From positions 1 to 45,328 of the forward strand of contig NZ_QAOO01000023.1 in assembly GCF_003051105.1 (NCBI RefSeq): 45,328 bases of DNA, written 5' to 3'. Made by a program: the position numbers and the translations under genes. The notes under the pieces are model-generated. The model searched no databases, had not been told where the DNA came from, and worked only from the letters and a program-made list of their open reading frames with translations. This DNA comes from Nitrosomonas nitrosa. GTDB taxonomy: Bacteria > Pseudomonadota > Gammaproteobacteria > Burkholderiales > Nitrosomonadaceae. The number at the start of each line of letters is the position of its first letter. Within the stretch, counting starts at the first letter, position 1. Below are positions 1 through 9,637 of this stretch, piece after piece.

Positions 1-179
1 GTGGCATCAGGAATCCCTCGAAAACAATTTCTGTGTAAAGCCCATCTCAAAAAGTCGTATCTTCGCAAAATCCAGACTGTTTGGCTGCTAATTTTTCCAC
101 TCCCTCTGCTAACTCATGTAATAGATTGATTTATATCTATTCTTTAGAATCCCTTAATAATAAGGATCGTTTCGGGATC

Positions 180-450
180 AGGTTGTCTGAATTAAAGCAA
201 AATTTTTTGAGTGATCGTTTTGCTTTTGTGTCGTTACGAGGCTATATCACCATTTCTTTCAAAATTTGGACATACCTATCCCCTCAACCGTTAAGATTGA
301 TGGCTAAAAATTAGTCAAAGCACTTTCACATGACTAAAGTCATCAGCTGATTTGCTGTCAGCACAAGAATGCCAAACATCAAATGACACATAACCTTGGC
401 ATGTCCACGCACACGCACCATGCGACCGCCAAATTCATTTTGAGTGTCTC
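180..450 (-). mobile_element. 3' relic of an insertion sequence (same family as the copy at 41.7-43.0 kb)
   Basis: Positions about 180-358 are nearly identical to 41,745-41,925, including the shared AAAGCAAAATTTTTTGAG block. Reading the minus strand from about 433 to 326 gives a transposase C-terminus with the motifs EFGGR, VRVRGHAKVMCH and FGILVL, ending at a TGA at 326-328. This is the typical tail of DDE transposases of the IS5/IS1182-like (DUF772) group. Beyond about 440 the frame appears broken (a likely one-base loss in the LKDEFGG motif), and nothing upstream is recognisable. It is a dead fragment marking the left side of the defence island. Confidence 0.75.
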
Positions 451-979
451 AGTCTTAAGCTACACTTGAAATATTCTGTTTCGGACATTTTGAATATTCG
501 TTTATTTTGTTTATACCTGCTCTCATGAAACTGTTTGGATCTATTAAGTGGCTGTTATGACCACAACCACACTCTCCCCCCACACTCGTTGCCGACGGCT
601 GAAGAGGTTGCTATTGCTGGCGAAATGACCGAGTATTGCCTGCCTACTTGCAGACCCAGGCAGAAAACCCAATATATCGAAATTGTCGATGATAAATGTG
701 CAAGCCATCCACCACACATCAGCATCATGGAGCAAAGCGCACCTTATCATGCAACAAAATCGATTTTGACCGCTTTACTCATTCAGTGAAAGATCGTAAT
801 TCCCCGCATGCTATAAAAATTACGTCGTACAAAACGGTAATTTTGTTTCTTTGTTTTCAATTTATTAAAATATAACTATATTCAATAGAGCCAACCTTCT
901 TGACACCTATCCCCATTCTCAAATTAATTTAAAAACCACCGAGTCTATAATTTACGTTTAACTGATAAACACTAGAAGA
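451..979. other. Intergenic stretch upstream of the methyltransferase gene
   Basis: No convincing gene. Short open frames exist on both strands at 535-789 and 544-750, but neither has a recognisable motif or a good ribosome-binding site, and they overlap each other antisense. The last 130 bases are very AT-rich and probably hold the promoter of the gene starting at 980. Confidence 0.5.
900..951 (+). promoter_or_regulatory. Candidate sigma-70 promoter elements for the PT-associated methyltransferase gene
   Basis: TTGACA at 900-905 is followed after 17 bp by ATTAAT at 923-928, a good -35 with a fair -10. A perfect TATAAT lies further on at 946-951 but has no good -35 at the right distance. Either could drive the gene that starts at 980. 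The assignment rests on consensus matching only. Confidence 0.35.
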
Positions 980-3520
980 ATGCTTCCAGAAATCACCGGA
1001 AAAACAGTTTATTCGTCTCGATACTTACATATTGAAATGTTTCATTTATTGAATGAAACTGATTTAGAAACAATAACACTTGCTGAAGGTCTCGCAAAGA
1101 TAAGCCGGGGGGTCGATTACAACGTTGTACGCATTGCTACAGACAAGAATTCAATTTCTTTTCTCCACTATCCGAGTTTTTTTGAACAACCATTTCCTGA
1201 GCTCATTGCAAGTTGGCGCGTTGAGCTCGCAGGAGAGCAATCTATTCGAAATCGCTCCTACGCTGATTCACTCAATCCTCCTATTCTTCACCGCAAAGAA
1301 CTCTTACTCCCACCCGAGCATAAAGAGATCCCTAAATTTCAAGCGCTCACCCAAGCGGCTGAAGCAATAGGTCTTTTTGATGATCCCTCCAAGATTGGAT
1401 TTCGAAAACAGTGGGAACGACTTATAACTGAAAAAGGTTATCGTCTAATTGACCATGAATTTGTTCCTTTTGGAAATGACCTCTCAGAAACTAATGAAAA
1501 TATTGTAATTTCTTCATCTGATGAAATACAGCGCCATCTAACAGCACTGGTGCGCTATGGATTTTCTGCGCCGATTCAAATGCTCGCAAAATTTGGCTTT
1601 CTCGATAGCTCACGAAGTATATTTGATTACGGATGTGGGCGAGGAGATGATATACGCGGCTTACAGGAGAACAACATTCAAGTATCTGGTTGGGATCCAT
1701 ACTATGCGCCAGATAATCAAAAACAATCAGCCAATATTGTTAATCTTGGATTTGTAATTAATGTCATTGAAGATATCAATGAGCGAGTTGAAGCACTTCA
1801 GGGTGCTTATACGTTAGCTAAAGAGCTACTCGTAGTATCGGTAATGTTGGCAAATCAGTATTCAGCCAGAGGAAAACCTTTTCGTGATGGTATGTTGACA
1901 TCTCGCGGCACTTTCCAGAAGTACTACACCCCCAATGAACTTAAGATTTTCATTGAACAGCATTTGAATGAAGAATCTATACCAGTAGCTCCAGGGATAT
2001 TTTTTGTTTTTAAAGATAAAGATACTGAGCAACGTTTTCTAGTTAATAGAAGCCGTTCACGTTCTAATCTGTTACGTGCTGCAAGCCAGGCGCGACGTAC
2101 CCCTCAACCAACAAGAGCTGAAAAAGATTCTGCTCGCTACGCTGAAAATCAAATACTACTTGATACACTTTGGCAGCAATGGTTGGAGTTGGGACGTGAG
2201 CCCGATAAAAGTGAAGTATCAAATTTACCTCAGATACTTGAAGCTTTCGGTAGCCTGCCAAAGGCACTTCGTTTCTTACGCAGCCAGAAAGACGAAGCCA
2301 TATTGGAGACTGCGCGCAAGCTGCGACAAGACGATCTATTAGTCTACTTTGCCCTTGCAATGTTTGAGAAGCGCAAGCCATATCGCCATCTTGAATCGCA
2401 TCTACAGCGTGATATCAAGGCGTTCTTTGCTGATTATGAAACCGCACAACTCGCTGCGAGAGAACTGCTGTTCCAAATTTCACACCCCGAACTAATCGAT
2501 GCAGCTTGTCGTAGAGCAACCTCAGAAGGACTCGGTTGGTACGTAGAAGGAGAATCGTTACAGCTCCATTCAGGCCTAGTCGAACGTCTTCCACCAGTTC
2601 TTCGAGTTTATATTGGTTGTGGTGCTGCCTTATACGGCGATATCACATCTGCCGGTCTAGTCAAAATTCACATTCGTTCTGGAAAACTAACCCTCATGCA
2701 GTTTGATGATTTTCTTGGAAAACCCCTTCCCAGAATGACTCTTCGAGTAAAAATACTCTTCCATCGCCAAGAATTCCAGCTATTTGAGTATCAGGGAGAG
2801 TTTGAACCACCTTATCTTTACCTGAAATCACGATTCATGAATGAAGAAATGGAGAGTTATACAGAACAAAATGCATTCGATAACCAGCTAGAATTATTGA
2901 ATATTTTTGATCTCTCGGGTTATGGTCCCAACCCAAAAGAATTTGATCACACTCTAAATCTTGCCCGCTGGGAAATTGACGGAATGCGTTTAATTCGAAG
3001 CCGTTCTATTCCTGATCTTGATGACCCATGTGGTAAGTATTTTACGTACCGTGATTTTATCGAATGTGGTGAAACACAAGCCAGAACAGGATTACCCAAT
3101 TTACCGAAAGAAGCAGATTCCTATACAGCCCTATACGAACTTGCAACGAATATCCTAGACCCGGTGATTGACTATTTCGGGATGATCAAGCTGACTTATG
3201 GATTTTGCACTCCAGAATTAGCTAAGCATATCCCTGGTCGTATCGCACTACATCTAGACCAGCACGCTGCTCATGAAAAGAAACGCAATGGTAAATTTAT
3301 TTGTGAACGATTAGGTGCAGCTTGTGATTTTATTGTTGAAAACGAAGATATGGAGGAGGTGGTTCAATGGATAAGTGAGAATATTAATTTTGATAGGATA
3401 TATTTTTATGGGAATGATCGTCCTATTCATGTGAGTTTTTCTAGTTTACCATCTAGGCAATTTACAAAGATAAAATTAATAGGCAATGGAAGAATTATCC
3501 CCTGCACATCAAAGAAATAG
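980..3520 (+). CDS. DNA phosphorothioation-associated putative methyltransferase
   Basis: An 846-residue protein. A class I SAM-binding motif, DYGCGRGDD, sits at residues 216-224 and is followed by a typical Rossmann continuation (SGWDPYY, then VINVIEDI). The length and arrangement, with about 200 residues before the SAM motif and a long uncharacterised C-terminal half, match the family annotated as PT-associated putative methyltransferase, which recurs beside dnd/dpt and ssp loci. Its substrate is unknown as far as I know. It converges on the ssp operon, with about 375 bp between the two stops, so it is transcribed independently. The ATG at 980 follows an AGAAG stretch placed unusually close (974-978); the next in-frame Met, at residue 20, has no better site. 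Confidence is high for the SAM fold and moderate for the family name. Confidence 0.75.
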   Translation: MLPEITGKTVYSSRYLHIEMFHLLNETDLETITLAEGLAKISRGVDYNVVRIATDKNSISFLHYPSFFEQPFPELIASWRVELAGEQSIRNRSYADSLNPPILHRKELLLPPEHKEIPKFQALTQAAEAIGLFDDPSKIGFRKQWERLITEKGYRLIDHEFVPFGNDLSETNENIVISSSDEIQRHLTALVRYGFSAPIQMLAKFGFLDSSRSIFDYGCGRGDDIRGLQENNIQVSGWDPYYAPDNQKQSANIVNLGFVINVIEDINERVEALQGAYTLAKELLVVSVMLANQYSARGKPFRDGMLTSRGTFQKYYTPNELKIFIEQHLNEESIPVAPGIFFVFKDKDTEQRFLVNRSRSRSNLLRAASQARRTPQPTRAEKDSARYAENQILLDTLWQQWLELGREPDKSEVSNLPQILEAFGSLPKALRFLRSQKDEAILETARKLRQDDLLVYFALAMFEKRKPYRHLESHLQRDIKAFFADYETAQLAARELLFQISHPELIDAACRRATSEGLGWYVEGESLQLHSGLVERLPPVLRVYIGCGAALYGDITSAGLVKIHIRSGKLTLMQFDDFLGKPLPRMTLRVKILFHRQEFQLFEYQGEFEPPYLYLKSRFMNEEMESYTEQNAFDNQLELLNIFDLSGYGPNPKEFDHTLNLARWEIDGMRLIRSRSIPDLDDPCGKYFTYRDFIECGETQARTGLPNLPKEADSYTALYELATNILDPVIDYFGMIKLTYGFCTPELAKHIPGRIALHLDQHAAHEKKRNGKFICERLGAACDFIVENEDMEEVVQWISENINFDRIYFYGNDRPIHVSFSSLPSRQFTKIKLIGNGRIIPCTSKK

Positions 3521-3548
3521 TTAAGATTACAACATGCCCCATCACTTT

Positions 3549-3827
3549 TTAAATTTTAATGTTTAAGATATCAGGGTAGCGCCTAGCGATATCTGGATGT
3601 CGCTTTAGTTTTCGCTCCACGTCACCAGAATCCCACCACTCTGTTAATTGATTTGTACTATTTCTAAGTTTTTCTAAATGGTCAAACAAAGAAGAACTTA
3701 TTCTTGGGAGAGCTATTAATAAAAAACCACTAGCCTCATAATGCTCCAATGTGTCACGAATATCTTGAACATCGCGCTTTCCAATAGTTTTGGATCTGCA
3801 AATATTGGTGGCTCTGTCAAAATATCT
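3549..3827 (-). pseudogene. Remnant of a gene, possibly the C-terminal part of a restriction-nuclease-like protein
   Basis: An open frame without a proper start runs from a stop at about 3828 to the TAA at 3549. The internal Met at 3749 gives only 66 residues, but the frame continues upstream with protein-like sequence (CRSKTIGKRDVQDIRDTLEHYEASG). The pattern of a basic C-K segment, then DVQDIRDTLEH, then a hydrophobic strand LLIALPR resembles the core end of Mrr-like nuclease domains, followed by a WWDSGDVERKL helix region. I cannot see a catalytic D/E half, so this looks like a 5'-truncated relic. It lies between the convergent methyltransferase and sspH genes. The family suggestion is only a guess. 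Confidence 0.35.
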
Positions 3828-3895
3828 TCAATACACCACATATGAATTGACGACCAAACTGTGTAAATTAAACTTTTTACTCATTTAAGTATTTA

Positions 3896-6800
3896 TTAGA
3901 GAGATATCTGCGGATTCTGCCACGACCGTCTGATGATGCTCGCTAACTCTACAATTTCCTCCTCACTTGCAAATGGAACCTGTGCCAGTATGACTTTTCC
4001 TTCACCAGAAAGACGCGCAGCCAAATGCCCCTTTCCCAAGAGCCGCTCAGCACCTGGTTCATCAAGGACTAGAATCGAATTTTTCTTGTCAGCAACTTTT
4101 AAGACTAGGCGATTCGTCAAGTTTGCACGAAGTTGCATTGGCAGTGCATCTTTGTCAGGTCGTTGCGTAATCAAAACGAGGTTAATTCCTGCTGCACGTG
4201 CTTTTACCCCCAAACGGCTTGCATTCAGATCCACGGCATCCCGATATTCATTCATCATCATCCAGTCTGCCAATTCATCATGAAACAACCATATGCGTGG
4301 AAGCTGTTCGGAAGAAGAAACTTTGCAATTATAGTTATCGAGCTTAGTAACACCTGCCTCAGCCAGTAATCGGTTCCTTCGCTCCATTTCAGTAACCAAT
4401 TCTTCTAAAGCATGAATAGCCTGACCCTGCTCAGTAATTAATTCACCATCGAGGTGCGGCATGTGTCGAAGCCACGGAAAATCAATCCCTGCCTTAGGAT
4501 CAATCATACGTATGCGTGCTCTTTTCGGAGAATTTGTTGCACAAATATCTAGCAGGAGGGACTGTACCAAGACGCCTTTGCCGCTTCCTGTTTCCCCAGC
4601 AATCAGTGTGTGAGGACCATGAGACTGATGCCCTCCAAACTCATTGCCGACATTCAGATATAGCAACTCACCATTCGATTCTTTTGCGCCAAGCAGCAGA
4701 CTGTTATTTGACTCAGGCGCGGTTGAAGGAAGATCGCGTCGTTGCCAAAGGTCCCGCAAATGCAATATTGCCCGATGTGGTCGTTTTACCATGATGATAA
4801 TTTCCATCGGGGCGGCCAAAATATTGATGACATCAACAGCATGGGACGTCAGCAACTCCTGTCGCTTCTTTTCGACCTTTATCACAGTCAAATCGTCCGA
4901 CCCCCGAAAGCGCACGAGTGCCGCATTGGGTGTTAATCGTGCTCCGATGAGTTCTGCGGTCATTTCATAACCGCGCAATGCTCTCTGCAATGATTTGACC
5001 GTTGTATCTAGCCAGGCTTTGGTATCTTCATCTTCTTCATCTGAGACAGTGCCTGAACTCACCCATTCTGCGAGTTGGCGTGATGGCCACATTTTTAGCA
5101 ACTCATTTGGTATAGCATCTTCGTTATTTCCCATCTCAGGTTCTGGTTGAGATGATACATTTTCTTCTTCTGCTGTTAGTGAATTAATATATTTTGTTTC
5201 TTCGGGTGATTCTTGGCTATCGACCTGGTCGTTCGATACAGGTAATGAATCCATTGCTTGCGGCATTTGGTTGCTACTAGGCTGGGTATTAGCTTGCGCG
5301 TTGTCAGATGCTGATTCCTTAGAAACAAGTGTGTCGGTCCACTCTTCGTCTTCAGACACTGCCTGCTTGGTTGAAACTAGTTTGTGCTTAGCAGAAGACC
5401 GAAAAGACCGGACAACACTAGATTTGTCAAAGATTTGTTTCACCCAATCCGTGAGTTGGCTTGATGGCCACATTTTTAACAATTTATTTGGGATAGCATC
5501 TTTAGTATCTTCAGTCACTGATTCCATTTGAGATTCTGTCTTTTCTCCTGCTGTTAAGAAATCAGTTTGTTTTGGTTCTTCGAGTGGTTTTAATCTATCG
5601 ATCTTGTCGTTCGATATGGGTACTGAAACTGTCCCTTGTGACATATGGTTGCTACTAAGCCGGGTATCAGTTTGCAAGTTTTCAAAGGCTGTCCCTTTAG
5701 AAACAAGCGCTTCAGCCCACACTTCGCCTTCAGGCACTGCCTGCATAGCAGAAATTGAATTCTGCTGAGCGAAAGACCAGAAAAACCTGGAAACACTTTT
5801 CTTGTCAAAGACTTGCTGTGCACAATGAGGCATTCCTTTTAAAGGTATCGCATCTCCAGCATCTACGTATTCTTCATTGTCATGAATGAAGATATGTGAG
5901 AATCCAGCTAGCTGAATTGGAACTTTATCTTGCCTGACTTCATCAGACCATTTGTGTAGGTCCCAACCGTTCATTAAATCCGGATCAAACGGCTCCATGC
6001 CTTCTATCATGAAATCCCCTAATCGATGTAGCCAGATTTCACGGTCTATTCGTTTGTGTTTTGGATCAATCGCACGGCCAAGACGAGCAACAGTTTCTTC
6101 AAGCTGTTTTGCAGATTTCTTTGCCTGAGTTCTATAACCACGCGAGCTTACAAATTTGGCCTCAGAAATTGCAACCTTTAGAACGGGCATACCATTCACA
6201 ATACGAGGAGCAATCGCCATGATATCGGCCATCTGCTCTTCCCGCTGGCCGAACCAAGTGGCAAAATCATCCAGAAAAAACCAACCAAGCGGTAAATTTG
6301 TATCTCCAAGTCCTGTGCGGATTTGTTCCATGGATAATACAATGCCTAGTAATTCATTCGCATAGTGGCCGTAACGCGCTGCACGCATCACGACTTGACC
6401 GGACAGCGCATTGGCCTGCTCGATGAGTCTATCAATAACGGTTTCATTTCCATCGATAATTGCTGGATCAAGCTGTTCCAATCGCTCCTTTAGAAGTACA
6501 CGAAGGAGTCTGGGCTTAGATGTTGTCGATACAACAATATTGCGATCTACATGACGGTCATGAATATGACGGATAACACGAACTCCATTGTTGCTCAAGA
6601 GACGACGGTCAACCAATTGATCGAAGTTAACAACCCATTCACCGATCTTGTGTGTCTGACGAAATACATCCGCAATATCGCCATCGCGGAAATTGACTTC
6701 ACGCGCAGGGATGACATTGTTCGGCATAGCATTGCCACCTTCGAGGAAACCCTGTACGAGGTTGAGGTGGCACTGGCCCACATGAGGCTGAACAGGGCAA

Positions 6801-9637
6801 GCTAGATAGACTGCTGTTGCTGTATCAGCCAAACCTATGGGGCGGCGTCTAGACCAGCGCGCCGGAACATGATCAAGCAATTCAGGATGTCTTTCACCAG
6901 GTGCCCGTTTCCAGACCAGCTTTGCATTCCGTGCAACTACATCCTGAAGCGCCACAAGGTCAGCAGCCCGGTCAGTATCATTATCAGGGATATTAGCGGC
7001 GTCGAGAAAGCCAACGCGCAGCCTAGAGAGGAAGTTCCTTGCGGCTTCGCTGGCCATGACCGATCCGGATTCCTCGTTAACGGTAACATTTTGTTGTTCA
7101 TAAATCCGCCTAATACGCTTGGGTTCCGAATGTGTTAACAATAGATCACATTGCAGATCATTTTCTTGCTCGACTTTGCTTGATAGCTCGGAAGCTAGAG
7201 CACTCGGTAAAGCTTTAGACTCAGCGTTATAAAGCACTATTGAGAAATTACTGCGTTCGTGAGGGAGGAGCTTAAGATACTGTTCTCCGACATTTCCAAA
7301 GGCTTTGGCTGCTATACCTGGCTCAATGTCAAGCGCCTCATCCCCATTCGGGCGTGCTCCACGCAGCGGCGGCTCTGCAAGAGTGTAATCATATACTGTG
7401 TCAGCTGCTGCAAGGAGTATCGGTTGATCTTGATCAAAACCAATACAGATTTCTGGATAATAATTCGAAATGAGTTCAGTCTGTACCTGGCCAAACAGCA
7501 AGTCAGCACGGAAAATATCATCTTCTTTAGCATTGAGAACATCATTGATCAGCTTCGCAGATTGGTGTGCCTTAATACTTATTTCAGCGAGTCGCATCGG
7601 ATGCCACGGCGTAACAATTGCAGCAGGAGTACCAGCGCCAACATTTGCGACACCAAAACGCAAAATCTCCTGCCAAAGTCTTTCTCGTGAGAGATCGTTA
7701 TTTGCATGTTCTAGAAGAGCGTCAAGAAGTTCACCGTAGGCTATAGCTTGCTCTATAAGAGCATCTGATGCAATTCCGGAGCCTTCTGGCGTGACCCAAT
7801 CTCGTATAGCCTTTGTGTACAAATTTAGGAATCGCTCAAACGCTTCACGTATGCTTTTTGTGCTGTGTGCTCCCAATACGATAGACATTTCATCGAGTGC
7901 AGACAAGAACGGTGTACTTCTGTCTCCGCTATCTTTGTTAGGGGCAACCAGCCTTCCATCATTTGTATTGGTGACGTCCCGGATGGTATTAACATCATTG
8001 AGCGCTATGCGCTGAATACTACCCTTGGCACTGACAGACTGCCTTGCGATATCTGCTGTCGGTAATAAGGCGTACTCTTTATCTTGGTTAGCGATATTCA
8101 ACAAATCATCAGGCAAGGCTGTCGCAATAGCATCGACCGGCATTTCCCAGTGGAATATAAGCTTAGTCTTTGCACCTTCAGGATCTAGAGTAGCCTCGAA
8201 TTTGATAGACCGAGCCTCTTTTGAACCAGACGTATTCTTCGCAAGATCATCTTCGACTTTTGGATAATAAAACTCCAACAACTTTCCAAAATCCAATTCG
8301 ACATTTTTGCCTAGGATTGTTTGAAGTCCTCGGTAACGGAAGGCAAGATATCGCGCAACTTTTGCGTTCTTTCCGCGCCAAAAACTTTTCTCTCTGGCAT
8401 TAGGAATACGTATTGCCAGTTTATTTTCTTTCAGCTCCTCGTCACTTACACGGCGGCGCAAACTATCCAGAGTTTCCAGCAATCCCACAAGGAAATCTTG
8501 ATAGGCTTGTGGGTTACAATAGATATAACGCTCCCATTTTCCAGACAGTTTTTTGTCGCGTGCAAGGTGTTCACGGTGGGTTTCAAAGAATTCCTGGAGA
8601 TCGTCTGATGGCTCCTTAGGAAAATCTCTTGAAAGTAGTTCACGCTCTTCATCTTCCAGCAAATCATCAAATTCATCGTCAAAGAACTTGATCGTTTGTT
8701 CTCCCAAAGACAAGGAAGCTGTTCTTATAATGCCTTCGAACAGGTCAGAGATTGACCTCCAATCCAGGTCCACTAACCCTTTTTGGGCATCAGACCAATT
8801 ATCAATACGCAAATCAGCATCAAGAAAGCTCTGTATAGCCTGGTTTTCTGAATCGGTCAGCCGACCTGAGATATCTTCGAAATTTGCCAGAAGTTGGTCA
8901 CGGGGAATAGGTTCACCTCTTTCTGTTTCTCGAACAAGAAGCGGTCTAACTTTACTTTGGAGGCTCTTGAATATCTTGTTCCATTCACCGAGTACTCGAC
9001 GCTTTTTCTCGGGTATGCGATCAAAATACCCTGAATAGCGAGGAAGCCTGAGGCTCGGAAGAGCATTGTCTATGGCCTTTTGTAAAGGAAGCCCTTTTAG
9101 AATAATTCCGTCCGAGATGGCTAGCACAAAATCTGCAAAGGTCTCAATAGTTCGTGCTGCATGTGTAAAGTTCGCAGATTGTAGAGCGGTGAGTAGATGA
9201 TCTTGCTTATTTTCATCAAGGTAGGTTGATGTCAATCCAACCTTATCAATCCAAAAGTTATAGCATGTTCTCAAGGTGTCGGTTTCAATCTTTGTGATCT
9301 TTTCAACACTCTTGTCATTACGTTGTAGCTCTTCTTGCGATGCAGCAAAGAGTACCGCACGTGTGCCGTCTACCAAGCGACAGTGACGCCAGTGTGTAAT
9401 GGATTGGTCGCTTCTTGCATCCGAGGGCAGAGTGCTTTCTGGATCAAATAAGGAGGAGACTTTGACTGAAACGATAGCCCCAGCATCTGAATCCGCCAAG
9501 ACTGCCTTCGCAATTGAGCACACAAGAGATGCCTCTAACCCAAGCATACAAAAGCGTAAAGAGCCTTCGGGTTCCTGATTTAGATGTCTCTTGATAAAGT
9601 CTAGCGCCACCGCCGCAATGAGTTCATTTCTTGTCAT
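3896..9637 (-). CDS. sspH: SspH/DptH-like phosphorothioation-dependent restriction protein with C-terminal FtsK/HerA-type ATPase
   Basis: A very large protein of 1913 residues from the ATG at 9637. That start overlaps the sspG stop as ATGA and is preceded by AGGAG six bases upstream; a further upstream ATG at 9673 is less likely. The C-terminal third is an FtsK/HerA-like motor: Walker A GETGSGKG near residue 1680, Walker B (IWLFHDELADW) near 1785, and a downstream TQRPDKD sensor segment as in FtsK. The N-terminal about 1270 residues have no motif I recognise. Residues of roughly 1275-1527 are an imperfect tandem duplication of a hydrophilic linker (separate entry). By homology to DptH/SspH it is the motor or nuclease-coupled subunit of the restriction arm that attacks DNA lacking phosphorothioate. 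It is the last gene of the operon. Confidence 0.8.
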   Translation of the reverse strand: MTRNELIAAVALDFIKRHLNQEPEGSLRFCMLGLEASLVCSIAKAVLADSDAGAIVSVKVSSLFDPESTLPSDARSDQSITHWRHCRLVDGTRAVLFAASQEELQRNDKSVEKITKIETDTLRTCYNFWIDKVGLTSTYLDENKQDHLLTALQSANFTHAARTIETFADFVLAISDGIILKGLPLQKAIDNALPSLRLPRYSGYFDRIPEKKRRVLGEWNKIFKSLQSKVRPLLVRETERGEPIPRDQLLANFEDISGRLTDSENQAIQSFLDADLRIDNWSDAQKGLVDLDWRSISDLFEGIIRTASLSLGEQTIKFFDDEFDDLLEDEERELLSRDFPKEPSDDLQEFFETHREHLARDKKLSGKWERYIYCNPQAYQDFLVGLLETLDSLRRRVSDEELKENKLAIRIPNAREKSFWRGKNAKVARYLAFRYRGLQTILGKNVELDFGKLLEFYYPKVEDDLAKNTSGSKEARSIKFEATLDPEGAKTKLIFHWEMPVDAIATALPDDLLNIANQDKEYALLPTADIARQSVSAKGSIQRIALNDVNTIRDVTNTNDGRLVAPNKDSGDRSTPFLSALDEMSIVLGAHSTKSIREAFERFLNLYTKAIRDWVTPEGSGIASDALIEQAIAYGELLDALLEHANNDLSRERLWQEILRFGVANVGAGTPAAIVTPWHPMRLAEISIKAHQSAKLINDVLNAKEDDIFRADLLFGQVQTELISNYYPEICIGFDQDQPILLAAADTVYDYTLAEPPLRGARPNGDEALDIEPGIAAKAFGNVGEQYLKLLPHERSNFSIVLYNAESKALPSALASELSSKVEQENDLQCDLLLTHSEPKRIRRIYEQQNVTVNEESGSVMASEAARNFLSRLRVGFLDAANIPDNDTDRAADLVALQDVVARNAKLVWKRAPGERHPELLDHVPARWSRRRPIGLADTATAVYLACPVQPHVGQCHLNLVQGFLEGGNAMPNNVIPAREVNFRDGDIADVFRQTHKIGEWVVNFDQLVDRRLLSNNGVRVIRHIHDRHVDRNIVVSTTSKPRLLRVLLKERLEQLDPAIIDGNETVIDRLIEQANALSGQVVMRAARYGHYANELLGIVLSMEQIRTGLGDTNLPLGWFFLDDFATWFGQREEQMADIMAIAPRIVNGMPVLKVAISEAKFVSSRGYRTQAKKSAKQLEETVARLGRAIDPKHKRIDREIWLHRLGDFMIEGMEPFDPDLMNGWDLHKWSDEVRQDKVPIQLAGFSHIFIHDNEEYVDAGDAIPLKGMPHCAQQVFDKKSVSRFFWSFAQQNSISAMQAVPEGEVWAEALVSKGTAFENLQTDTRLSSNHMSQGTVSVPISNDKIDRLKPLEEPKQTDFLTAGEKTESQMESVTEDTKDAIPNKLLKMWPSSQLTDWVKQIFDKSSVVRSFRSSAKHKLVSTKQAVSEDEEWTDTLVSKESASDNAQANTQPSSNQMPQAMDSLPVSNDQVDSQESPEETKYINSLTAEEENVSSQPEPEMGNNEDAIPNELLKMWPSRQLAEWVSSGTVSDEEDEDTKAWLDTTVKSLQRALRGYEMTAELIGARLTPNAALVRFRGSDDLTVIKVEKKRQELLTSHAVDVINILAAPMEIIIMVKRPHRAILHLRDLWQRRDLPSTAPESNNSLLLGAKESNGELLYLNVGNEFGGHQSHGPHTLIAGETGSGKGVLVQSLLLDICATNSPKRARIRMIDPKAGIDFPWLRHMPHLDGELITEQGQAIHALEELVTEMERRNRLLAEAGVTKLDNYNCKVSSSEQLPRIWLFHDELADWMMMNEYRDAVDLNASRLGVKARAAGINLVLITQRPDKDALPMQLRANLTNRLVLKVADKKNSILVLDEPGAERLLGKGHLAARLSGEGKVILAQVPFASEEEIVELASIIRRSWQNPQISL
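5055..5815 (-). repeat. Imperfect tandem duplication (two units of about 380 bp) inside sspH
   Basis: Unit 1 occupies about 5436-5815 and unit 2 about 5055-5435. Matching landmarks are offset by 378-381 bases, a multiple of three. They include a VFDKKSV / IFDKSSV start, a WAEALVSK / WTDTLVSK middle, and an end of DAIPNKLLKMWPSSQL / DAIPNELLKMWPSRQL. Each unit encodes about 126 residues rich in S, E, Q and D, ending in the conserved amphipathic LLKMWPS-QL-WV segment. The duplication sits just before the FtsK-like ATPase domain and lengthens the linker without breaking frame. Confidence 0.85.

Noticed and set aside
1..60. A possible IS terminal repeat at the very left edge (GGGCTTTACACAG on the minus strand).
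   Set aside because: It resembles transposon ends only loosely and does not match the ends of either IS seen in the window.
81..314. A 77-codon open frame at the left edge.
   Set aside because: It runs antisense across the IS relic and has no recognisable protein features.
535..789. Overlapping small ORFs on both strands (84 and 68 codons) left of the methyltransferase gene.
   Set aside because: No motif, no ribosome-binding site and antisense to each other; most likely chance frames in degraded sequence.
8553..9038. A 161-codon plus-strand frame opposite sspH.
   Set aside because: Serine-rich low-complexity translation antisense to a well-supported gene; no start signal.
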